Origin: CAZGUX01 sp046160045
Lineage (GTDB): Bacteria > Acidobacteriota > Terriglobia > Bryobacterales > Bryobacteraceae
NCBI GenBank assembly: GCA_046160045.1
Contig: JBJXGR010000375.1
Location: 1-32,509, forward strand
DNA: 32,509 nucleotides
Direction of reading: 5' to 3'
Below the pieces are notes generated by a model, which searched no databases, was not told the origin of the DNA, and saw only the letters and a list, made by a program, of their open reading frames with translations. This document shows positions 6,814 to 13,217 of the stretch, in pieces. How positions within the stretch are numbered: position 1 is the stretch's first letter; every line of letters starts with the position of its first letter. A program made the translations under genes and the position numbers.

Positions 6814-7989
6814 ATGAATGCGACACTCGCCCCCTCCGCGCGGTCGGTTCCGTACTCGCGCATCCGTGAACTCGCGGAAGTGGCCATGGGCATGGAAGGC
6901 GTGTTGAAGCTCTACTTCGGCGAGTCCAACCAGCCGACCCCCGGCTACATCAAACAGGCCGCCTTCGATGCGATGGCCGAGGGCTACACGTTCTACACCT
7001 CCAACGCCGGGCTGCCGTCGCTGCGGCAAGCCATCGCGGAGAGCTACGCGCGGCTGCATGGTGTCGCGCTCGATCCGGCAGCGGAGATCGTCGTCACCGC
7101 TTCGGGCGTGCAGGCGCTGAACGTGGCTTTGCGCTGCATCCTCGATCCCGGCGACGAGGCGATCGTGCTGACCCCGGCGTGGCCCAACGGTTCCGCCATT
7201 GTGACCATGTGCAATGCCACGCCGCGGGAGATGGCGCACCCGTTGTGCGGCGGCCGGTACGCGATCGACTTTGATGCATTGGAGTCGGCCGTCACCCCGC
7301 GCACACGTCTGCTCCTGTACACGTCGCCGTCGAACCCTCTGGGATGGGTGGCGGCCGTCGACGAGCAGGCGAAGCTGCTCGCCTTCGCGCGGCGGCACGG
7401 ATTGTGGCTGCTCGCCGACGAGGTCTATGACCGCCTCTTCTACGCGGGCTCCCGGCTGGGCGAGCCGGTGCCGTCGATTCTGAAGCTGGCCACCCGCGAT
7501 GATGCGGTGATCGTCGCGCACTCGTTCTCGAAGACCTATTGCATGACGGGGTGGCGGCTGGGCTGGTTGGTCGCGCGGCGCGACCTTGCTACGAAGGCCG
7601 CGCAGTTGAACGAGTTCGTGGTTTCGCATGCGGCTTCGTTTGTTCAGAAGGCCGGTGAGGTCGCCTTGCGGCAGGGCGAAGAGGAGATCGTCCGCCAGTT
7701 GACCCAGTTGAAGGCCAATCGCGACTTCTGCCTGCAGGCCTTGAGCGGCCTCTCCGGCGTGACCGTACCACGGCCTGACGGCGCGTTCTATCTGTTTCCC
7801 CGCGTTGACGGGCTCGAGGATTCCTTCGAGTTCTGCCGCCGCCTGCTGGTGGAAAAGCGGGTAGGCTTAGCCCCTGGCGTAGCGTTCGGCGCCGGGGGAG
7901 AGGGCTCGATCCGGATCTGCTATGCGGCGGACCGCGGCGTTCTGGAGCCGGCAATGGAACGGCTGGCTGCATTCCTGAAGGAGGGTTGA
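6814..7989 (+). CDS. Class I/II pyridoxal-phosphate aminotransferase
   Basis: A 391-residue aspartate-aminotransferase-fold enzyme (fold type I, cytoplasmic, no leader). Landmarks are N174 in SPSNPLG, D202 and Y205 in LADEVYDR, the Schiff-base lysine K240 in SFSKTYCMTG and R248 in GWRLGW, which binds the substrate carboxylate. It transfers the amino group of an amino acid to a 2-oxo acid; the amino acid specificity is not evident. The start at 6814 fits the conserved N-terminus and a -10-like box. The sulfatase start codon follows its stop by 2 bp, so the two are probably co-transcribed. Confidence 0.92.
   Translation: MNATLAPSARSVPYSRIRELAEVAMGMEGVLKLYFGESNQPTPGYIKQAAFDAMAEGYTFYTSNAGLPSLRQAIAESYARLHGVALDPAAEIVVTASGVQALNVALRCILDPGDEAIVLTPAWPNGSAIVTMCNATPREMAHPLCGGRYAIDFDALESAVTPRTRLLLYTSPSNPLGWVAAVDEQAKLLAFARRHGLWLLADEVYDRLFYAGSRLGEPVPSILKLATRDDAVIVAHSFSKTYCMTGWRLGWLVARRDLATKAAQLNEFVVSHAASFVQKAGEVALRQGEEEIVRQLTQLKANRDFCLQALSGLSGVTVPRPDGAFYLFPRVDGLEDSFEFCRRLLVEKRVGLAPGVAFGAGGEGSIRICYAADRGVLEPAMERLAAFLKEG
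7978..7985 (+). promoter_or_regulatory. Shine-Dalgarno site for the sulfatase
   Basis: AAGGAGGG within the last codons of the aminotransferase gene lies 6 nt before the ATG at 7992. It supports that start over a TTG at 7986 and indicates translational coupling. Confidence 0.7.
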
Positions 7990-7991
7990 CC

Positions 7992-9455
7992 ATGCGGCGA
8001 CGTGAGTTTCTGGCATCCGCCCTGGCCGCGGGAACGGCGGCGGCTCAGAAGCGGAAGCCGAACATCGTGATCGTCTTCGCCGACGACCTCGGCTATGGCG
8101 ATCTGGCCTGCTACGGAAGCCGTGTGAATCGGACGCCGCGGCTCGATGGCATGGCGCGCGAAGGAGTCCGGTTCACCGATTGCTATGTGCCGATGCCGTT
8201 CTGCGCTCCGTCGCGCGCTTCGCTGTTGACGGGGCGTTACCCCTTCAGGCATGGCGTCGTCTACAATCCGTCGCCGGATTCGGGCACGAACAGCGTGCGC
8301 TTGCCAGCGAGCGAAATCACCCTCGCCGAGCAGTTGAAGCCGCTCGGCTATCGGTCGATCTGTATCGGAAAGTGGCACCTCGGGCACCGGCCGGAGGCGC
8401 TGCCGCGGACCCAGGGTTTCGACCAATACTACGGCGTCCTCTATTCGAACGACATGCGGCCGGTGCAACTCGTCCACAACGAACGGGTCAGCCAGTACCC
8501 CGTGCCGCAAGCCCAGCTCACTCGGGACTACACGGAGCGCGCTCTGCGGTTCATGGAACAGAATCGCTCGAATCCGTTTTTGCTGTACCTGCCTCACGCC
8601 ATGCCGCACAAGCCGCTGGCCGCCTCCGAGGACTTCTACCGGCCGGGCACGTCGAAGGAACTGTACGCCGCGGTGCTGCGGGAGCTGGACTGGTCGGTGG
8701 GCCAGATTCTGGATCGCATAAAGGCGCTGGGGCTCGAAGACAACACGCTGGTGGTGTTCACCTCCGACAATGGCGCCTGGTACGGAGGCAGCACCGGAGG
8801 ACTCAGGGGGATGAAGGGCCGGCCGTGGGAAGGCGGGATTCGCGTGCCGATGATCGCGCGCTGGCCCGGCCGGATTCCCGCGGGTCGGGTGTCGAAGGAA
8901 GTGTGCGGCGTCATCGACCTATTCCCGACGGCGAGCGGACTGGCCGGCGCGCCCCTGCCCGAGGACCGGGTGATCGACGGCAGGAACATCTTCCCGCTGA
9001 TGACGGGAGCCGGCGCCAGGAGCCCTCACACGGCCCTGTTTGCGATGTCGGGGCCAAAGCTCGCCATGGTCCGAAGCGGAAAGTGGAAGCTGTTGGTCGG
9101 CTCGCCGGGCAGCGGGGACATGCTCGCGGTCGACCGCACCAAGCGTTGGGTCGACCCGCGCGGTCCCGATGGCGTGACGATCATCGCTCCCTACGAACAG
9201 GCGCAACCGTCGGAGCATCCTGGTGTGACCACCGGCGACACGCCGGCGGACCTGATGCTGTTCGATCTCGAGGCCGATCCCTCGGAGCAGCACAATCTGG
9301 CGGACCGGGAGCCGGCGACGGTCGCGCGCCTGAAGGGCCACTTCGACAAGCTGAACGCGGAGGTGCCGGTCTTTCCTGTGCCGGAGCGCGCTGCGGGAGG
9401 CATGCTCCGCCTGAAAGGCGGAAGCCTGGACTACGATCGGGTGCCGAAGGATTGA
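7992..9455 (+). CDS. Exported type I sulfatase (formylglycine-dependent, arylsulfatase family S1)
   Basis: A 487-residue sulfatase. The start MRRREFLASALAAGTAAAQ is a Tat leader. The alkaline-phosphatase-superfamily metal site begins with FADDLGYGD (D31, D32). The signature CAPSRASLLTG gives C71 as the residue to be oxidised to formylglycine. K127 in IGKWHLGH, H202/H206 in PHAMPHKPL and D259-N260 in FTSDNGAW complete the expected active site. It should hydrolyse sulfate esters outside the cytoplasm, probably from sulfated polysaccharides; the subfamily cannot be assigned by eye. A formylglycine-generating enzyme is needed and is not in this window. It is coupled to the upstream aminotransferase gene. 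Its stop lies inside the left arm of a 97-bp inverted repeat. Confidence 0.93.
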   Translation: MRRREFLASALAAGTAAAQKRKPNIVIVFADDLGYGDLACYGSRVNRTPRLDGMAREGVRFTDCYVPMPFCAPSRASLLTGRYPFRHGVVYNPSPDSGTNSVRLPASEITLAEQLKPLGYRSICIGKWHLGHRPEALPRTQGFDQYYGVLYSNDMRPVQLVHNERVSQYPVPQAQLTRDYTERALRFMEQNRSNPFLLYLPHAMPHKPLAASEDFYRPGTSKELYAAVLRELDWSVGQILDRIKALGLEDNTLVVFTSDNGAWYGGSTGGLRGMKGRPWEGGIRVPMIARWPGRIPAGRVSKEVCGVIDLFPTASGLAGAPLPEDRVIDGRNIFPLMTGAGARSPHTALFAMSGPKLAMVRSGKWKLLVGSPGSGDMLAVDRTKRWVDPRGPDGVTIIAPYEQAQPSEHPGVTTGDTPADLMLFDLEADPSEQHNLADREPATVARLKGHFDKLNAEVPVFPVPERAAGGMLRLKGGSLDYDRVPKD

Positions 9456-9550
9456 AAAAACAGGGACGGTCACCCCGTTTCCCGACCACAACTCGTTGAT
9501 CTTGCTCGAAACGTTGATCGGGAAATCGGGGTGGCTGTCCACGTTTTTTC
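9454..9550. repeat. Long imperfect inverted repeat with A/T-run ends (hairpin; possible bidirectional terminator or REP-like element)
   Basis: The left arm, about 9454-9485, starts GAAAAAAC and reads on through GACGGTCACCCCG and TTTCCCGA. It is matched by the reverse complement of the right arm, about 9518-9550, which ends GGTGGCTGTCCACG then TTTTTTC. Arms are about 32 nt with few mismatches and one indel, around a loop of about 32 nt. The A-run at one end and T-run at the other would let it end transcription from either side. The left arm overlaps the sulfatase stop codon. Confidence 0.8.
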
Positions 9551-9657
9551 ACTGCCTCCGAGTCTAAAGGAGGGGTGCCCATTGGCCCTACCAGGATCTG
9601 CCCCCGGGCCACGCAACTCTGGAATACGATGACGGACCATTGGAAGAAAATATCTCG

Positions 9658-9684
9658 ATGGCCCGTCTAAAGCGGTGGTGGTGA
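9658..9684 (+). CDS. Possible 8-codon leader ORF (MARLKRWW) overlapping the sigma-factor start
   Basis: ATG at 9658 opens an ORF encoding MARLKRWW and ending at TGA 9682-9684. Its stop overlaps a GTG (9681) of the sigma-factor gene as GTGA. GGAAG lies about 10 nt upstream. It could be a translational coupler, or it could be chance. Confidence 0.25.
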   Translation: MARLKRWW

Positions 9685-10259
9685 GTCTGAGCGATCGCGA
9701 GATCGGCCCTGACATCATCGAATTGTGCCGAAGGGGAGATCGGGACGCCTTTCGAACGCTCTACCTGGCGTACAAGGACAGGGTCTATTCGATCTCGCTG
9801 TATTTCTTTCATGGAGATGCCGCTGCGGCCGGCGACGCGACCCAGCAGGTCTTCCTGAAACTGATCACCGGCATCCGGCAATTCCGTGGAGACTCGGGCT
9901 TTTCCACCTGGCTTTACCGGTTGGTGGTCAACACCTGTACGGACAGCGCCCGGCAGCGCAAGTCGCAGTCGTTGATTCGAGAGCGCTCGATCCTGGAAAC
10001 GTTCCCAGCGGCCGGTTCCCAGGAAGACGAATCGATACGAATGCAGATGGCAGCGTCGGTCCAGTTGGCGGTTTCGGAGTTGCCCGCGAAGTTCCGCCTG
10101 GCAGTCCTGCTTCGCTACTTCGAGGATCTGTCCTATGAAGAAATGGCCAAGGTCTTGAACTGCTCGATGGGAACGGTAGCCTCGCGCCTCAGCCGCGGGC
10201 ATCGGATGCTGGCGGAGAAACTGGCGCCACTCAAGGGCTGGTTGAGGCCGGGGGAATGA
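9675..10259 (+). CDS. ECF-type RNA polymerase sigma factor
   Basis: A 194-residue sigma-70-family extracytoplasmic-function factor. Region 2 spans about residues 24-96, including DATQQVFLKL and FSTWLYRLVVNTCTD. Region 4 spans about 128-183, with the helix-turn-helix SYEEMAKVLNCSMGTVASRLSRG. There is no region 3 or 1.1, as usual for ECF factors. It should direct core polymerase to a small regulon, probably including its own operon. No ATG is in frame, and three consecutive GTG codons (9675, 9678, 9681) are equally possible starts. Its stop overlaps the start of the anti-sigma/FecR gene (ATGA at 10256-10259), the usual arrangement for a sigma factor and its membrane regulator. Confidence 0.95.
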   Translation: MVVSLSDREIGPDIIELCRRGDRDAFRTLYLAYKDRVYSISLYFFHGDAAAAGDATQQVFLKLITGIRQFRGDSGFSTWLYRLVVNTCTDSARQRKSQSLIRERSILETFPAAGSQEDESIRMQMAASVQLAVSELPAKFRLAVLLRYFEDLSYEEMAKVLNCSMGTVASRLSRGHRMLAEKLAPLKGWLRPGE

Positions 10260-11320
10260 CGATGTTCGACAGGCACCTCTCTCGGAAGCTTGCGGCGTTC
10301 ATCGACGGAGAACGGGCGCCGGCCAGGACAAGACAAGAGGAAGCGCACCTGGCGCGTTGTGCCCGCTGCCGTGCCGAACTCGAGCAGGTCAGGCTGGGCA
10401 TGTCTCTCTTGGGTCGCCTCCCGCTGGCAGAGGCGCCCGAAACGCTTTGGACGTCAATCGAAGCGGCGCTCCGTCTTCCTGCGCCCCGGCCGACACCCCA
10501 TGTTCGAAGCTGGCGTCTGGCTTGGGTGGCGGGACTCATCCTGGTGGCGGCCGGCGTGTATTGGCAGGCGATGCGCGGGCCGAAAGCCCGTTGGGAAGTC
10601 GTTCGTCTCGACGGCTCTCCGCTCGTGGGATCGACCCGTGTCGCCGCGGTTGGCCTCGTCGGCGCTGGCGAGTGGATCGAGACAGACGCCCGGTCTCGGG
10701 CCAGAATCAGGATCGGCGAGATTGGATCGGTCGACGTTGGGCGGAACACTCGCGTCCGTGTGGTAGCCGCGCTTCCGGGCGAGCATCGTCTTGCCCTGCG
10801 AAGCGGCGAGCTTACCGCCAGCATCTCGGCGCCCCCCCGGTTGTTCTTCGTCGAAACTCCCGCCGGAACGGCCGTGGATCTGGGCTGCCAATACGAGTTG
10901 CAATGCGACAGCGCGGGCAACGGGCGTCTGCGCGTCGCGGCCGGATGGGTATCGTTTGAGTGGAAGGGGTGGGAGTCGCTGGTCCCGGCGGGCGCGACCT
11001 GCCATACCAGGCCCCGGCTTGGGCCCGGCACGCCCTACTTCGAGGATGCGACGGAGCGCCTGATCGCGGCACTCGGGACTCTTGACTTTGAGGGCGCGGG
11101 CCCGGACGCTCTCAGAATTGTGCTTGCAGAATCGAGGATCCGCGATACACTCACGCTGTGGCACCTGCTCTCCCGCGCACCCGCGGGTGAACGTCCGCGA
11201 GTGTACGATCGCATGGCCCAGCTATCGGCGCCGCCCGCCGGTGTCTCTCGAGACCTGATTATGAATCTCGACGGCATGGCGCTGAATCGATGGAGGGAAG
11301 AACTGGCCTGGACGTGGTAG
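10256..11320 (+). CDS. Zinc-finger anti-sigma factor fused to a FecR domain (single-pass membrane protein)
   Basis: A 354-residue protein. The N-terminal cytoplasmic part has H31-x3-C35-x2-C38 (HLARCARC), the zinc-binding anti-sigma (ZAS/zf-HC2) motif that clamps ECF sigma factors. One transmembrane helix follows (about 88-105). The periplasmic part (about 110-260) matches FecR: repeated short beta units, then LALRSGELTASIS and FFVETPAGTAVDLGCQYEL. The last 100 residues are not recognised. It would hold the sigma factor at the membrane and release it on an envelope signal; in classical FecR systems the signal comes from an outer-membrane receptor, which is absent here. It is translationally coupled to the sigma gene by a 4-bp overlap; an in-frame ATG at 10262 is an alternative start. 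Confidence 0.85.
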   Translation: MTMFDRHLSRKLAAFIDGERAPARTRQEEAHLARCARCRAELEQVRLGMSLLGRLPLAEAPETLWTSIEAALRLPAPRPTPHVRSWRLAWVAGLILVAAGVYWQAMRGPKARWEVVRLDGSPLVGSTRVAAVGLVGAGEWIETDARSRARIRIGEIGSVDVGRNTRVRVVAALPGEHRLALRSGELTASISAPPRLFFVETPAGTAVDLGCQYELQCDSAGNGRLRVAAGWVSFEWKGWESLVPAGATCHTRPRLGPGTPYFEDATERLIAALGTLDFEGAGPDALRIVLAESRIRDTLTLWHLLSRAPAGERPRVYDRMAQLSAPPAGVSRDLIMNLDGMALNRWREELAWTW

Positions 11321-11390
11321 GTCGCTGATCCGGTTCCCGCGGGGAAGAGAATCGCGGGGTTCACCGTCTAATGGACCACGGTTCTTCCGG

Positions 11391-11397
11391 AAAGGAG
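11391..11397 (+). promoter_or_regulatory. Shine-Dalgarno site that fixes a GTG start at 11403
   Basis: AAAGGAG lies 5 nt before the GTG at 11403, which begins a protein with a clear signal peptide. The nearer ATG at 11398 is out of frame. Confidence 0.65.
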
Positions 11398-11402
11398 ATG
11401 TC

Positions 11403-11885
11403 GTGTCAGGACATGCTTTCGCCTGTTTTCCCTTTGTGCTGGCCATGAGCTTTGCGTGGCAGTCCGCGCTCGCCGAAGAATTCTCGTTGATGATCGGCAG
11501 CCCGGTAGCCGCGCAGAGCTTCGGTTCCAAGACTTCCGTGTTCGTGTTTCGCTCAAAGGGTTGCCCCGAGCCCGCGAAGTTGCAGGTCGGCGGTACCGCC
11601 GAAGGCTTTGTCGGTTCTGCGCGCCGGACCGTTCGCCTGAGCCGGATCGCCGCGATGCCTACCCCCGGAGTTTTCGCCGTGCATCGGGAGTGGCCGGTAG
11701 AAGGTGTTTGGCTGGTCAGCCTGACGGGTCACTGCGCGGACTCGACCGCCGGCGCATTGATCCCGATCGGCGCCAAAGGCTTCTCGAGAGCGTCATCCAG
11801 GTTCTTCCCCCGCGCCGCGACCGAAGCTGAGATCGAAGCCTCGCTGAAGGCGCTCGCGGCGGATAACAGCGAAGCCGCCAAATGA
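11403..11885 (+). CDS. Small exported protein of unknown function in the ECF sigma operon
   Basis: A 160-residue protein of no family I recognise. The N-terminus has a Sec-type signal peptide (hydrophobic about 5-20, likely cleavage after SALA at 24). The mature part has two cysteines (C54 in KGCPEP and C111 in GHCADS) that could form a disulfide, and a hydrophilic C-terminal helix (about 138-160). The pattern of short beta segments (VFVFRSKGC, VWLVSLTGHC) suggests a beta-sandwich, but that is a guess. It follows the anti-sigma/FecR gene by 82 bp on the same strand and precedes the SHEWGTFT protein by 92 bp. It is probably in the same transcription unit and either periplasmic or secreted. Confidence 0.7.
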   Translation: MSGHAFACFPFVLAMSFAWQSALAEEFSLMIGSPVAAQSFGSKTSVFVFRSKGCPEPAKLQVGGTAEGFVGSARRTVRLSRIAAMPTPGVFAVHREWPVEGVWLVSLTGHCADSTAGALIPIGAKGFSRASSRFFPRAATEAEIEASLKALAADNSEAAK

Positions 11886-11962
11886 GCTCGAAGCGGGAAG
11901 AAAAAAGTCCGGCGCGCCGCCTAACAGGCGTTCACGGCATGGAGACCGGACATCAGCCATCA

Positions 11963-11970
11963 AGAGGAGG
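11963..11970 (+). promoter_or_regulatory. Shine-Dalgarno site that fixes the start at 11978
   Basis: AGAGGAGG lies 7 nt before the ATG at 11978, where a signal peptide begins. This favours 11978 over an in-frame ATG at 11882 that overlaps the previous stop codon. Confidence 0.75.
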
Positions 11971-11977
11971 ATTTCGT

Positions 11978-13126
11978 ATGCTACTGCTACAGGCGACACT
12001 GGCTTTGGCGCTTTCGGCGTCCGCCGTCATCGACCCCACTCCCGCTCGTGAAGACCTGACTTCGCACGAGTGGGGGACCTTCACTTCCGTGGCAGGCGAG
12101 GATGGAGCGGCGGTCAGGTGGGCGCCTCTGTCCGGTCCCGCAGACCTGCCGTGCTTCGTAACTCGCTTGAGCCCGTTGAATCCCAAACAGGGCATGGGAT
12201 TGGTGCGAATGGAGACGCCGGTTCTTTATTTCTATTCCCCGCGCCCAGTGCGGCTTTCGATTCGTGTCGGCTTCCCGCGGGGCTGGATCACGGAGTGGTA
12301 TCCGAGGGCCACCCGGGTGACACCGAGTTTCGTGGCAGGCTCCAACTACCGGAATGGGCAGATCGAGTGGGAATCGGTGGACGTGGTGCCGGGAGAACAT
12401 CCGGAATTCCCGTCCAGCAAAGGCGCCAGCCACTACTTCGCCGCGCGGAATACTGATTCAGCGCCGCTCCGCGTGGGTGATCAGTGGGAAAAGCTGATCT
12501 TCTACCGCGGCATCGGCGATTTTCAAGTCCCGCTACGGCCGGCGTTCACAGCCAACGGCAGGCTCAGGATTCGCAATACCGGCTCCGAACCCATCCCGCT
12601 CGCGATTGTGTTTGAGAACCGGATGGGCAAGCTAGGGTATCGCTTCGTCCGCCGCATCGCAGACTTTGTAGAGATGGACACACCCGAATTGACCGGGGAC
12701 CTCGACCAGCTTCATCGGGAATTAGCCGATCAATTGGTGGAATTCGGTCTGTATCGCAAGGAGGCGCTCGCCATGATCGAGACGTGGCGCGACTCCTGGT
12801 TCGAAGCGGGAATGCGGGTCTTTTACATCGTTCCACGCGCGCAGGTAGACAACCTGCTCCCGCTGGCCGTCACGCCCGCGCCAACCGCTACGGCCCGTGT
12901 GTTTGTAGGCCGCGTGGAAGTGCTTTCTCCGTGGGTGCGGGAAACAATCCAGGGTGCGACGACCAGGGGTGATGTGCCCCTCCTCATGAAGTTCGGCCGA
13001 TTCCTGATCCCTTTCGCGGCCCAGATCGACCGCTCGACCGGCAAGCTGTTGCGATCACCTCATCTCCACCAGGCCGAGGGCACGTTGTACCAGCGGCAGT
13101 TTGGCGGCCCCGCCTGCGTCGAGTGA
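11978..13126 (+). CDS. Exported protein with SHEWGTFTSVAG motif, function unknown
   Basis: A 382-residue protein with a Sec signal peptide (about 1-16, cleavage near SASA). The mature N-terminus carries SHEWGTFTSVAG (29-40), a block I associate with uncharacterised exported proteins of acidobacteria and planctomycetes. The rest is rich in beta segments with aromatic residues (VLYFYSPRPVRLSIRV, RVFYIVPRAQ), followed by a helical stretch (about 245-275). No catalytic motif was recognised. The start at 11978 gives a proper leader and has a strong ribosome site; starting at 11882 would add 32 charged residues in front of the signal peptide. It is the last gene of the apparent sigma/anti-sigma operon and may be the effector or the sensor partner. 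Confidence 0.75.
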   Translation: MLLLQATLALALSASAVIDPTPAREDLTSHEWGTFTSVAGEDGAAVRWAPLSGPADLPCFVTRLSPLNPKQGMGLVRMETPVLYFYSPRPVRLSIRVGFPRGWITEWYPRATRVTPSFVAGSNYRNGQIEWESVDVVPGEHPEFPSSKGASHYFAARNTDSAPLRVGDQWEKLIFYRGIGDFQVPLRPAFTANGRLRIRNTGSEPIPLAIVFENRMGKLGYRFVRRIADFVEMDTPELTGDLDQLHRELADQLVEFGLYRKEALAMIETWRDSWFEAGMRVFYIVPRAQVDNLLPLAVTPAPTATARVFVGRVEVLSPWVRETIQGATTRGDVPLLMKFGRFLIPFAAQIDRSTGKLLRSPHLHQAEGTLYQRQFGGPACVE

Positions 13127-13149
13127 GGAACCCGGGGTTGCGGTATGAG

Positions 13150-13175
13150 TGGGAGCGAGCTTCCCGCTCGCCCCA
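13150..13175. repeat. Short palindrome after the SHEWGTFT gene
   Basis: GGGAGCGAGC-TTCC-CGCTCGCCCC forms a stem with GCGAGC/GCTCGC as perfect core. There is no T-run, so it is either a weak terminator or one of the dispersed palindromes. Confidence 0.45.
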
Positions 13176-13217
13176 GGCGCGAATCACCTTTCTCGAAGCG
13201 TTACAGTTGAAGAAGTC

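Noticed and set aside
8180..9499. 439-codon frame in the sulfatase region
   Set aside because: An out-of-frame shadow on the same strand, rich in Ala, Arg and Gly; the sulfatase frame contains all catalytic motifs.
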